From Ignavibacteria bacterium (GTDB taxonomy: Bacteria > Bacteroidota > Ignavibacteria > Ignavibacteriales > Ignavibacteriaceae), in assembly GCA_017302895.1 (NCBI GenBank), contig JAFLBV010000001.1, positions 62,001 through 126,000 of the forward strand: DNA of 64,000 nt, written 5' to 3'. A program made the translations under genes and the position numbers. Numbering within the stretch: position 1 is the stretch's first letter; each line of letters starts with the position of its first letter. Of this stretch, positions 1 to 7,930 are shown piece after piece. Under the pieces are notes generated by a model. The model was not told the DNA's origin and did not search any database. It saw only the letters and a list, made by a program, of their open reading frames with translations.

Positions 1-235
1 AGTTACCTCTTTGGTCGACGGTGAAGCCTGCCTGATTTTTGTCAGATATGCCTTCACCAATAACCAGCACTTCATTCTTCTCCCATGTTTTTATCTCCAC
101 TTCACCATAATCGGAGAGGAGATTGAAGGTACCACCCGGCGTTACTGCGAATGATTCCTTGAAATCAAATTCATCACCGTGAGTAATGGTCACCGGCAAG
201 GCAAGTAACAGCGCTAACAAAAGTATTCTTTTCAT
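1..235 (-). CDS. Exported adhesin-like protein (DUF4097-like), N-terminal part only
   Basis: The reading frame starts at an ATG one base beyond the stop codon of the anti-sigma gene and runs off the left edge of the window, so only about 78 residues are visible. It opens with a typical signal peptide (MKRILLLALLLALPVTITHG) and continues with short alternating segments such as GGTFNLLSDYGEVEIKTW. Patterns like G-x-F-N-L-x-S-x-x-G-x-V-x-I are common in the beta-helical putative adhesin family DUF4097, which often sits behind sigma/anti-sigma pairs. The tight spacing indicates translation in one operon with the two genes upstream. The family name is an inference from a short piece; that the protein is exported is well supported. 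Confidence 0.6.
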   Translation of the reverse strand, partial: MKRILLLALLLALPVTITHGDEFDFKESFAVTPGGTFNLLSDYGEVEIKTWEKNEVLVIGEGISDKNQAGFTVDQRGN

Positions 236-236
236 T

Positions 237-1178
237 TTACAGATCCTTTCCATCCAAAACTGATTTTGCTCTTATTTTTATGTAGGGGTTGTCTTCCTGT
301 TCAAGACGGTTTTTGAAGACAGAGAGTATTTCATCATCTGCCTTGAAGCCCGACTCAATCGCTTTAACGAGAGTGTTAATGGCTTCAATTCTGTTACCGG
401 GTACTTTATCGTTAACGAGAACATGAAGACATGTTTTCTTAATTTCATTATCAAACTGAAGTGCGGCGAGTGTTTTTAATGCCTGGAGTCTGACCCCTGG
501 ATTCTCATCGTTCTTTGCGGCACTTATCAATGCTTCCTTCACACCGGCGATCTCCTTTTTGTCGTAACTGTCGTTGACGAGATTGATTGAGTTCAGCCTT
601 GTCCCCGGGTTTTTCTCGTTCAAAATCGAGAAGGTGAGGAGCTTCTGTATTTCAGGGTCCTCGGGTGATCCTGAGATTGTTACTCTTTTGTAAGCATCAA
701 ATGTGAAGGTTATATTTCCATCCCGGGTGTCGGAATCGCTGAATCTAACATTGGTTATACGGGTTTGAGGTTCCTTGCCATCGACCACATTGGAGAAAAG
801 TGCATCGACATTCGGGGATTTGTGTGCAAAAAAGAAGACTCCGACGAGGATACCGGCTACAATTCCAAATGAACCCGTAAGTGCAGGAACGAGGAGAGGT
901 GAGGAAAAGAAATTTCTGATTTTTACCCAAACACTTGCAGAATTTTCCATCTCGTAAATGCTGTTTCTCAGATTCCGTCTTGAGTCTGAAAGAATCCGTT
1001 CTACATTAAATTGTGGAGTGGAATTTTCGATATCCGAAAAGAAAGCCTTTTGAGCCTCAAATTCCTCTCTGCACTCTTTACACGATTCGATGTGTGAATT
1101 GAGGGCTTTTACTTCATTATCGGGCAACTCGCCAGTGAGCAGAAGTGTAATTTTTTCTGAATAAATTTTGTGTTCCAT
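237..1178 (-). CDS. Membrane anti-sigma factor with zinc finger and periplasmic HEAT-like repeats
   Basis: A 313-residue protein. Residues 1-45 carry the zinc-binding anti-sigma signature H29-x3-C33-x2-C36, which in known families holds an ECF sigma factor inactive. One membrane segment lies at about residues 94-118 (LLVPALTGSFGIVAGILVGV). The C-terminal 140 residues form four HEAT-like units, recognisable by the recurring NPGTRL, NPGVRL, VPGNRI and NPYIKI turns. The likely partner sigma factor starts immediately upstream (8-base gap) and an exported adhesin-like protein follows after one base, so the three genes form an operon. The repeats probably face the periplasm and could sense a protein signal; this is inference. 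The sensing partner cannot be seen. Confidence 0.8.
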   Translation of the reverse strand: MEHKIYSEKITLLLTGELPDNEVKALNSHIESCKECREEFEAQKAFFSDIENSTPQFNVERILSDSRRNLRNSIYEMENSASVWVKIRNFFSSPLLVPALTGSFGIVAGILVGVFFFAHKSPNVDALFSNVVDGKEPQTRITNVRFSDSDTRDGNITFTFDAYKRVTISGSPEDPEIQKLLTFSILNEKNPGTRLNSINLVNDSYDKKEIAGVKEALISAAKNDENPGVRLQALKTLAALQFDNEIKKTCLHVLVNDKVPGNRIEAINTLVKAIESGFKADDEILSVFKNRLEQEDNPYIKIRAKSVLDGKDL

Positions 1179-1186
1179 TTTTTTAC

Positions 1187-1765
1187 CTAATTGTAAAATT
1201 GCTTTAGTGATTCTCTCAATTTAAGGGTGGCATCGAAAAGATACCGTTTTACCGTTCCCTCCACGAGACCTGTCAATTCTGCAATTTCTTTCAATTTATA
1301 GCCTTCATAATGTTTCATGGTAAAAACAAGTTTCTGTTTTGCCGACAGATTGTCGACAGCGTGTCTGATTGCTTCGTTCAATTCGGAATTTCCCATTTGC
1401 ATTTCCGGGTTGAGGTCAGAACCTGCAATTTCGAATGCAGGCGCATCTTCATCATCGGATTGTGAATTATTTTCCAAAAGATCAACCGTTTGTCTCTTTT
1501 TGCTGTTTTCAATGTAAGAGAGACAAACATTCGTGGTAATCCTGAAAAGCCAGGTGGAAAATTCACTCTTGAACTCAAACTTTGAAATATTTTTATAAAC
1601 TCTTATAAAGACTTCCTGATAAATGTCTTTTGCATCTTCTTCAGAGCGGGTATATTTCAAGGCTAAAGTAATGACTTTTCTGTCATACTTTTTGATCAGG
1701 GCTTCAAAGGCATCCTTGTCGCCTTTTGCTGCCATCTTTATCAGATTATAATTGTCTTGAACCAT
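1187..1765 (-). CDS. ECF-type RNA polymerase sigma factor
   Basis: A 192-residue sigma-70 family protein. Region 2 is seen in the stretch LALKYTRSEEDAKDIYQEVF followed by FSTWLFRITTNVCLSYI. Region 4 is seen in LSAKQKLVFTMKHYEGYKLK and the helix-turn-helix EIAELTGLVEGTVKRYLFDA. The frame stays open upstream, but I chose the ATG at 1765 because the protein then begins MVQDNYNLIKMAAKGDKDAF as in other ECF factors, and a GGAGG precedes it. The longer version would add a non-conserved hydrophobic leader and overlap the divergent AhpD-like gene. It lies 8 bases upstream of an anti-sigma gene, the usual arrangement for signal-controlled transcription of envelope genes. Confidence 0.88.
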   Translation of the reverse strand: MVQDNYNLIKMAAKGDKDAFEALIKKYDRKVITLALKYTRSEEDAKDIYQEVFIRVYKNISKFEFKSEFSTWLFRITTNVCLSYIENSKKRQTVDLLENNSQSDDEDAPAFEIAGSDLNPEMQMGNSELNEAIRHAVDNLSAKQKLVFTMKHYEGYKLKEIAELTGLVEGTVKRYLFDATLKLRESLKQFYN

Positions 1766-1907
1766 ATCCTCCGTTTCCTGACTGGTTAGACCCGGCTTGA
1801 ATAAAAAAGGTTGTGTTACAGAGGCAAAAATTATCAATCTTTCATCAACTATAAAAATTGTTTCTTGAGTGGCGATATTTTGCGACAAATGGAAAAAGGA
1901 GCAGACA

Positions 1908-2270
1908 ATGAAAACCAAAGTGACAGAATTTAACGCTTACCGTTCTGAAATGAATGATAAAATTTTGAACAGCGGGTTCAGTGATTTTAAGAAATTTTTT
2001 GCACTCGACAACAAAGCATATCATCCGGGTGCGCTTGATGCCAAGACGAAGGAATTGATGGGGCTCTCTGCCTCAATGGTTTTAAGGTGCAACGACTGCA
2101 TCTATTATCACATCGAAAGATCTATAATCGAGGGTGCGAGCCGGGAAGAACTGATGGAGACATTTAATGTGTCCCTAATCGTTGGCGGATCAATAGTAAT
2201 CCCACATCTCAGATCAGCTTTTGAGTTTATGGAGCAGGTTTTTGAATCGAGAAGAAACACTTCTGCATAA
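1908..2270 (+). CDS. AhpD-like carboxymuconolactone decarboxylase family protein
   Basis: A 120-residue protein of the AhpD/CMD family of small all-helical enzymes. The redox motif C-x-x-C is present in RCNDCIYYHIERSIIEGAS, with the usual His three residues after the second Cys. That arrangement is associated with peroxidase or disulfide-reductase activity in AhpD-like proteins. I chose the ATG at 1908, preceded by AAAAAGGAG at good spacing, over an upstream start that would overlap the divergent sigma-factor region. The gene is divergent from the sigma factor and 23 bases upstream of the rdgB gene, so it probably leads an operon with it. The physiological substrate cannot be told from the sequence. 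Confidence 0.85.
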   Translation: MKTKVTEFNAYRSEMNDKILNSGFSDFKKFFALDNKAYHPGALDAKTKELMGLSASMVLRCNDCIYYHIERSIIEGASREELMETFNVSLIVGGSIVIPHLRSAFEFMEQVFESRRNTSA

Positions 2271-2293
2271 CGACAATTCGAAAGGAACCTCCG

Positions 2294-2884
2294 ATGCCTA
2301 CAGGTAAAAAAATATTCGTTTCCACTCAGAATCAGGGGAAACTCAAGGAAATACGGTCAATACTTGGAACAGGTGAGTTTGAGTTTATTTCTGTGCAAAC
2401 CATTGATGGATTTCCTGATATTGAAGAAACAGGAACTTCTTTCGAGGAAAATGCGATTATTAAAGCAGAGGAATCTTTTAAATTGACGGGAATTCCATCG
2501 CTGGCAGATGATTCAGGGTTATCCGTTGATTGTCTTGACGGGGCTCCCGGAGTTTATTCTGCCCGCTATGCGGGTGAAAACGCAGATGACGAAGGAAATC
2601 TTCAGAAGGTTTTGAGTGAAATAAAAAATTTTTCTCCACCGTACAAAGCAAGATATGTTTGTGTGCTGGCTTTTTATGACGGTGAGAGATTAATCACCAC
2701 CCGGGGAGAGTGTGAAGGTGAATTGATCATGGAAAAAAGGGGAAACAACGGATTTGGTTATGATCCAATTTTTGTTCCCGAGGGTTTCAACAAAACAATG
2801 GCGGAACTGAACCCGGAAATTAAAAACAAACTTAGTCACAGATTTAAAGCATTGGAAAAAATGAAGGAAGCACTTCTTACATGA
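2294..2884 (+). CDS. rdgB: XTP/dITP diphosphatase (RdgB/HAM1 family)
   Basis: A 196-residue member of the Ham1/RdgB family, which hydrolyses non-canonical purine triphosphates (XTP, dITP, ITP) to monophosphates and so keeps them out of DNA and RNA. Family signatures seen are the N-terminal STQNQGKLKEI (substrate loop), EENAIIKAE, the catalytic DDSGL, GVYSARYAG, and the C-terminal GNNGFGYDPIF with LSHRFKAL. Length and all motifs fit a complete enzyme. Its stop overlaps the start of the following lipoprotein gene (ATGA), so the two are translationally coupled. Confidence 0.95.
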   Translation: MPTGKKIFVSTQNQGKLKEIRSILGTGEFEFISVQTIDGFPDIEETGTSFEENAIIKAEESFKLTGIPSLADDSGLSVDCLDGAPGVYSARYAGENADDEGNLQKVLSEIKNFSPPYKARYVCVLAFYDGERLITTRGECEGELIMEKRGNNGFGYDPIFVPEGFNKTMAELNPEIKNKLSHRFKALEKMKEALLT

Positions 2885-3654
2885 ATATTAAACGAGCAAT
2901 TCTAATACCGGTAATCCTTTTTCAGGCACTATTTTTTACTTCATGTAAAGACTCAGTATCACCGGAGCCACCTGCTGTCGTAAAAAATTATTTTCCACTT
3001 CCCAACGGAGCAACCTACAGATATTCTGTTGATTCGGTATCGGGCGGGTCGCAGTATTTTAATATTGGAACCAAAGTCACCACTTTTGGCGGTGAACAGG
3101 TAACTGCCGGAACCCCTTATTTTCAGCAAAATGATCAGATCGACTATTTTTCAGGTGGAAGTGTAACTCAAAGAGCGAAGGTGCGTAAAACCCAGCGGGG
3201 TCTATACTATTATCTGGATACAACCGGCGTAACGAGTCTCATCCCTGACACATTGAAACCATTTGTGCAGATAGACAGGGAAATAACCCCGTTATCGCTG
3301 CCATTTTATTCGGGACAAACATGGTCGGCTTTCAAATTTAATGTCGTTATCATTCCTGTTATCAATTGTACAGCCACCTATCTTGGGAGCGTTACTGTGT
3401 CCGATACAATCAGAGGTGTAGCCGGAACTGTAAAAGCCGAGAGAGTCGCATACAACCTTACAATCAGCATCCCTGATTTGGGTCAGGGTCCTCTAAATCT
3501 CACTTACTCGGGTGAGGTTTGGTATGCAGAAGAAACCGGTGTCGTAAGAAAGGAAGGGGATTATTTCCTTTTTCAATTCCTCGCCGGAAGTGAAATTGAT
3601 CTTCTTCTGCCAAACTACAAGATCAGAGAAAGACTGATTGAGGTAGTGAGATAG
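2881..3654 (+). CDS. Putative lipoprotein of unknown function
   Basis: A 257-residue protein with a lipoprotein signal peptide: a basic N-terminus, a hydrophobic core, and the lipobox LFFTSC with Cys22 as the likely lipidated residue. The mature part begins with Ser/Pro/Glu-rich sequence and then PLPNGATYRYSVDS, followed by beta-rich sequence with pairs of aromatic residues (RGLYYYLDTTG, SGEVWYAEETGVVRKEGDY). This style is common in secreted Bacteroidota/Ignavibacteria lipoproteins that describe themselves only as hypothetical. It overlaps rdgB by four bases but is probably unrelated in function. I do not recognise a specific family. Confidence 0.72.
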   Translation: MNIKRAILIPVILFQALFFTSCKDSVSPEPPAVVKNYFPLPNGATYRYSVDSVSGGSQYFNIGTKVTTFGGEQVTAGTPYFQQNDQIDYFSGGSVTQRAKVRKTQRGLYYYLDTTGVTSLIPDTLKPFVQIDREITPLSLPFYSGQTWSAFKFNVVIIPVINCTATYLGSVTVSDTIRGVAGTVKAERVAYNLTISIPDLGQGPLNLTYSGEVWYAEETGVVRKEGDYFLFQFLAGSEIDLLLPNYKIRERLIEVVR

Positions 3655-3662
3655 ACTTGAAA

Positions 3663-3850
3663 GAGTTATGAGTTATGAGTTATGAGTTTTGAGGTATGAA
3701 ATATTACCTCAAACCTCAGCCTTCAGCCTTCAAACCTCAGCCTTCAGCCTTCAAACCTCAGCCTTCAGCCTTCAAACCTCAGCCTTTAAACCTCAAACTT
3801 CAGCCATCATCCTTCATCCTTCTGCCTTCAACCCACAGACTTCAATCTGA
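3663..3850 (+). repeat. Heptanucleotide repeat array that switches strand
   Basis: The gap between the lipoprotein gene and valS is almost entirely built of seven-base units. Positions 3663-3704 read GAGTTAT three times, then GAGTTTT, GAGGTAT and GAAATAT. After a six-base joint the array continues from 3711 to about 3843 as units of the complementary kind: AAACCTC and AGCCTTC in the order 1-2-2 (a 21-base higher-order repeat, more than three copies), then degenerate units such as ATCCTTC and TGCCTTC. At the switch point a perfect 9-bp inverted repeat (3688-3696 with 3705-3713, loop of 8) could form a hairpin. No spacers of the CRISPR kind are present. Confidence 0.85.
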
Positions 3851-3895
3851 TTTCAGTATATTTAAGGCTTGAATTTTATAATTTTTGGAAAATTG

Positions 3896-6505
3896 ATGAT
3901 TGAAATAGACAAAGCATACAGCCCGTCACCCGTTGAGGCGAAGTGGTATAAATACTGGCAAGACCACAAACTTTTCAGATCCGAGGTTGATGAAACAAGA
4001 ACTCCCTACACTATCGTAATTCCTCCACCCAATATCACCGGAATGCTCCATCTGGGACATGTTTTGAATAATTCAATTCAGGACATCCTGATCAGACACA
4101 AAAGGATGCAGGGATTCAATGCCTGCTGGGTACCCGGTACCGATCATGCATCGATAGCTACTGAATCAAAAGTGGTTGCACATCTTGCCTCCCAGGGAAT
4201 AACCAAAAAAGATACTGGTCGCGAGAAATTCCTGGAGCATTGCCATGAGTGGAAAGAGAAGTATGGCGGAATTATCATAAGCCAGCTTAAAAAGCTTGGT
4301 ATAAGCTGTGACTGGGAGAGACTTCGCTTTACTATGGACGATCATTATTACGGTAAAGTAATAGAATCGTTTGTGAAACTGTATAAAGACGGCCTTATCT
4401 ACAGAGGTTACAGGATGGTAAACTGGGATCCAAAAACCCAGAGCGCCATATCAGATGAGGAAGTTTACTACCAGACCATGAATATCAAATTGTACCACAT
4501 AAGATACCCGATGGTGGATGGCAGTGGCGAAGTTGTGGTAGCTACCACAAGACCCGAAACGATGTTTGGTGATACCGCTGTCGCAGTTAATCCTGAAGAT
4601 GAGAGATACAAAGACTTTATCGGGAAGAAGCTTATTCTGCCGCTTACAGGTCGTGAGATTGAGATTATAGCCGACACTTATGTCGATTCCACATTTGGAA
4701 CGGGTGCGGTAAAGATGACTCCTGCCCATGATGTCAATGATTATGAAGTTGGACTCAGACACAAGCTGCAGTTCATCAACATTCTCAATCCGGATGCTAC
4801 CCTTAATCACAATGCTCCTGCAGAATTCCATGGACTCGACAGATATGATGCCCGTAAAAAAGCTGTAAAAATGCTCGAAGAACAGGGTTTCATGGTGAAA
4901 ACCGAAGACTATACAACCAATATTGGTTTCTCGCAGCGCGGTAATGTTCAGGTTGAGCCATATATGTCGGAACAGTGGTTTATGAAAATGGATGAACTTG
5001 CAAAACCTGCCCTCAAGGCAGTAAGTGAAGGCGAAATTAAATTTTATCCTCCACACTGGGTGAAAACCTATGAACACTGGATGGCAAACATAAAGGACTG
5101 GTGCATATCCCGTCAGTTATGGTGGGGACACAGAATTCCCGTTTGGTATCACAACGAAACCGGTGAAATCTATTGCGATACTGTACCACCTTCTGATCCT
5201 GAAAACTGGCGGCAGGACAACGATGTTCTTGATACATGGGCGTCGAGCTGGCTTTGGGCTCATGATGTCTTTATGACCGAAGAAGAGCAAAAATATTATT
5301 ATCCCACCGATGCACTGGTTACAGCTCCTGATATCATTTTCTTCTGGGTTGCCAGAATGATTATGGCAGGCTATTATTTCCAGGGTGAGGTTCCATTCAA
5401 ACATGTTTATTTTACGAGTGTTATCAGGGATGATCTCGGCAGAAAAATGAGTAAATCGCTCGGGAATTCTCCTGATCCGCTGGATGTAATCGACAAATAT
5501 GGAGCGGATGCGTTAAGATTTACGATGATGTTCCTCGCGCCACTTGGACAGGATGTCCGTTTTAGTGAAGACAAGTGTGAGATCGGAAGAAACTTTGCAA
5601 ATAAAATCTGGAATGCGGGAAGGTTCATATTAATGAACACACCAGATGGATTTGTTTACGATGAGAATTACAAACCAGCGAACGAAGATTTCGTTGACAA
5701 GTGGATAAACTCCAGATTAAATTCGACAATAAAAGAGTTGAATAAAAATCTTGATGATTTCGAATTGACGAATTCCTCCAAACTGATCTACAGCTTTATT
5801 TGGACGGACTTCTGCGACTGGTACATAGAGTTAATCAAGAACAGATTTTACAGCGATGATCCTGCAGTAAAGGCTGATGCGGCTCAAAAGGCGGTTGGAA
5901 TATTTGATAATATACTCAGACTTCTCCATCCATTCATGCCTTACATTACCGAGGAACTTTGGCAGCTTATTAAAACGAGAAACACAGGTGACTCGATCAG
6001 TGTTGCAAAATTCCCCGAAGTTGACGAAACCAAAGTTGATGTTACCGGCGAAAAGCAGATGGAATTCCTTCAGAATTTGATTACCGCCGTGAGGAATATA
6101 CGGGGCGAAATGAAAATAGCTCCCTCGAAACCAGTAAAACTCTACTTAAAGACGGATGTTTTTGACCCGCTATATGGCGATCTGATAAAGAAACTGGCGA
6201 AGGTTGAGGAAATTTTTTCAGGTGGCGACACAGTTAAACCACACAAAAGCGCCTCGGCCGTAATAAAAGACTGCGAAATTTATGTGCCACTCGAAGGACT
6301 CATAGATATCGAGGTAGAAAGAACCAGACTCGAAAAAGAGATAGAACGAATCAAAGGCGGCTTGACCGGCCTTGACAGAAAGCTGTCGAACGAGGAGTTT
6401 GTTTCCCGTGCTCCCGTTGATATCATCGAGAGAGAGAGAAACAAGAAACGCGATTGGGAAGAGAGTCTCTCGAAACTTGAGGCGATACTGGCAGATCTTT
6501 CATAG
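3896..6505 (+). CDS. valS: Valyl-tRNA synthetase
   Basis: An 869-residue class I aminoacyl-tRNA synthetase that charges tRNA-Val. The HIGH motif is HLGH at residues 52-55 within PPPNITGMLHLGHVLNNS. The editing domain shows TTRPETMFGDTAVAVNP and GTGAVKMTPAHD, and the KMSKS motif is at residues 517-521 in RKMSKSLGNSPDPLD. The anticodon-binding helical domain and a C-terminal coiled coil (VERTRLEKEIERIKGG onward) complete the protein, as is usual for bacterial ValS. I chose the second ATG at 3896 (MIEIDKAY) because it matches the family start; the earlier ATG adds nine non-conserved residues. A strong terminator follows at once, so this is a monocistronic unit or operon end. Confidence 0.96.
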   Translation: MIEIDKAYSPSPVEAKWYKYWQDHKLFRSEVDETRTPYTIVIPPPNITGMLHLGHVLNNSIQDILIRHKRMQGFNACWVPGTDHASIATESKVVAHLASQGITKKDTGREKFLEHCHEWKEKYGGIIISQLKKLGISCDWERLRFTMDDHYYGKVIESFVKLYKDGLIYRGYRMVNWDPKTQSAISDEEVYYQTMNIKLYHIRYPMVDGSGEVVVATTRPETMFGDTAVAVNPEDERYKDFIGKKLILPLTGREIEIIADTYVDSTFGTGAVKMTPAHDVNDYEVGLRHKLQFINILNPDATLNHNAPAEFHGLDRYDARKKAVKMLEEQGFMVKTEDYTTNIGFSQRGNVQVEPYMSEQWFMKMDELAKPALKAVSEGEIKFYPPHWVKTYEHWMANIKDWCISRQLWWGHRIPVWYHNETGEIYCDTVPPSDPENWRQDNDVLDTWASSWLWAHDVFMTEEEQKYYYPTDALVTAPDIIFFWVARMIMAGYYFQGEVPFKHVYFTSVIRDDLGRKMSKSLGNSPDPLDVIDKYGADALRFTMMFLAPLGQDVRFSEDKCEIGRNFANKIWNAGRFILMNTPDGFVYDENYKPANEDFVDKWINSRLNSTIKELNKNLDDFELTNSSKLIYSFIWTDFCDWYIELIKNRFYSDDPAVKADAAQKAVGIFDNILRLLHPFMPYITEELWQLIKTRNTGDSISVAKFPEVDETKVDVTGEKQMEFLQNLITAVRNIRGEMKIAPSKPVKLYLKTDVFDPLYGDLIKKLAKVEEIFSGGDTVKPHKSASAVIKDCEIYVPLEGLIDIEVERTRLEKEIERIKGGLTGLDRKLSNEEFVSRAPVDIIERERNKKRDWEESLSKLEAILADLS

Positions 6506-6524
6506 ATTAAAAGAAGAGAAAATC

Positions 6525-6559
6525 AAAAAGCTGTCCTGAATCAGGACAGCTTTTTTTTT
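6525..6559 (+). terminator. Rho-independent terminator of valS
   Basis: A long, nearly perfect inverted repeat (AAAAAGCTGTCCTGA against TCAGGACAGCTTTTT) is followed by a run of nine or more T residues, 19 bases after the valS stop codon. The roughly 175 bases between this terminator and the next convergent stop codon are AT-rich and I see nothing further in them. Confidence 0.93.
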
Positions 6560-6734
6560 GTTCATGCCGGAATTCATGCAGAAAAATTCACGGTGTAAAA
6601 TTTCAATAATGAAATAATGGTGCTTAAAAATTTTATAATTTATATTAAAGCTAAACATTAAATAGAGTCATCTAATAATTAAGAATAACTAAATTTAAAG
6701 TTGCTCTTCTGATCCTTCAGTTTAACATGGAATT

Positions 6735-7256
6735 TTAAAATATGAGTTGATTTTTATAAGTACTTGAATCATGAAAATCGGGTTTGAGTTCAGAATGATC
6801 AGACGCCCAAAACGAAATATCTCCTTTTTTATTCTTGATTACCATCGAAGAAAGAAAGTTTGCCTTAATAGCCAGGAGCTCAATGGCAGGTGTTATAAGG
6901 GCATGAAATTGAAGAAGATTATCACTCAATTCCATGGCTAATCCGGAAACCGAAAAATCAGTTGATTCAATGATGGGAGCACGATAGTAGTCGAGATGGA
7001 AAACATTGAAGCAACCGTCAGGAGCAAAATTAAACTCGTAGTAGTCCTCTTTTCCTTCGAACTTCAGGAATAATTCGAAACAGGTATCAAGCCAGAGGTA
7101 AAGTCTGCGTCCCTTTGATTCGTAGTTAGGGACACTGAGAGAGGGGATGTCACCTGTGATTTCCCATGTGCATTCGAGTCCGGTTTTTCCCTGATTTATT
7201 GAAAAAGTGGCGGATAATTTGATTTCATTTGAGAATGGTTTTAGTGTAAGTTTCAT
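6735..7256 (-). CDS. DOMON-like domain protein
   Basis: A 173-residue single-domain protein. The central segment LWLDTCFELFLKFEGKEDYY followed by EFNFAPDGCFNVFHLDYYR matches the signature of the small DOMON-like (CBM9-like) family found in cyanobacteria and proteobacteria (pattern LW...CFELF...YwEfNlsPsG.WnvyxfdxYR). The fold is a beta sandwich that in relatives binds sugars or haem; no activity is known for this stand-alone family. No signal peptide is visible, so it is probably cytoplasmic. It is divergent from the ECF sigma gene at 7367 and convergent with valS. The start ATG at 7256 has no clear ribosome-binding site. Confidence 0.72.
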   Translation of the reverse strand: MKLTLKPFSNEIKLSATFSINQGKTGLECTWEITGDIPSLSVPNYESKGRRLYLWLDTCFELFLKFEGKEDYYEFNFAPDGCFNVFHLDYYRAPIIESTDFSVSGLAMELSDNLLQFHALITPAIELLAIKANFLSSMVIKNKKGDISFWASDHSELKPDFHDSSTYKNQLIF

Positions 7257-7272
7257 ATCGTGTAAAAAATAG

Positions 7273-7302
7273 TTGACAAGGGTGTGAAAATTGGTAAATT
7301 TG
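7273..7302 (+). promoter_or_regulatory. Bacteroidota-type promoter for the second ECF sigma gene
   Basis: TTG at 7273-7275, a 19-base spacer, then TAAATTTG at 7295-7302. This is an exact match to the TAnnTTTG -7 element with a -33 TTG used by the primary sigma factor of Bacteroidota. Transcription would start about 55-60 bases before the sigma-factor ATG at 7367. Confidence 0.6.
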
Positions 7303-7366
7303 TGTTTTACGATTGTGTAAAATAGTTATAGTTGATCAAAATTGATTCATTCAGAATGGACAAAGA

Positions 7367-7930
7367 ATGAGTGACCACGAACTTTTAGTGAATGTAGCCA
7401 AAAAGGATGTAGCAGCCTTTAAGGATTTGTACCGTCGTTACAGCAAACTTGTTTATGCTCTTGTAACGAAGATTATTGAAGAAGAAGCTCTTGCCGATAC
7501 CACCTACGAAGAGGTATTTCTCATTATCTGGAACAAGGCACATCTCTATAATGTAAATTCGCAGAACGCATATTGCTGGATTATTACCCTCGCGAGAAAT
7601 AAAGCCATTGACACGAAAAGACGGAAATGGAACACCACACCGATGGATCCTTACAGTGATGATTACGAGAACTATATTATCGTGCCACATCTCTCTTCAC
7701 AGATAGATCCGCTTGATTTGGAAATGGGAATGAATATCAGTGAAAATATTGAGAAAGCTTTGATGACGCTGACGGAGGCTCAGCAGCATGTCATTTATCT
7801 TGGAATGTACTATGGATTTACACAATCGGAGATCAGTAAAAATTTGAATATTCCGATACAGACCGTGAATTCCAAAATCCGGATTGCACTCGGTTCATTA
7901 AGAGACAATTTATTGCATGGTGAAGGATGA
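7367..7930 (+). CDS. ECF-type RNA polymerase sigma factor (SigK-like)
   Basis: A 187-residue ECF sigma factor. Region 2 covers FKDLYRRYSKLVYALVTKII and the -10-reading helix around TTYEEVFLIIWNKAHLY, followed by AYCWIITLARNKAIDTKRRK. Region 4 is LTEAQQHVIYLGMYYGFTQS with the helix-turn-helix EISKNLNIPIQTVNSKIRIA. It overlaps the next gene by four bases (ATGA). That gene encodes an RskA-like anti-sigma protein, so the pair forms a regulatory unit resembling SigK/RskA. A good promoter lies at 7273-7302. The regulated genes are not evident. Confidence 0.9.
   Translation: MSDHELLVNVAKKDVAAFKDLYRRYSKLVYALVTKIIEEEALADTTYEEVFLIIWNKAHLYNVNSQNAYCWIITLARNKAIDTKRRKWNTTPMDPYSDDYENYIIVPHLSSQIDPLDLEMGMNISENIEKALMTLTEAQQHVIYLGMYYGFTQSEISKNLNIPIQTVNSKIRIALGSLRDNLLHGEG

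Noticed and set aside
3711..3850. Regular repeats resembling a CRISPR array
   Set aside because: The repeats are contiguous seven-base units without spacers, and no cas gene is present.
4451..5077. A 208-codon open frame antisense to valS
   Set aside because: Shadow of the editing domain of valS, without conserved features.
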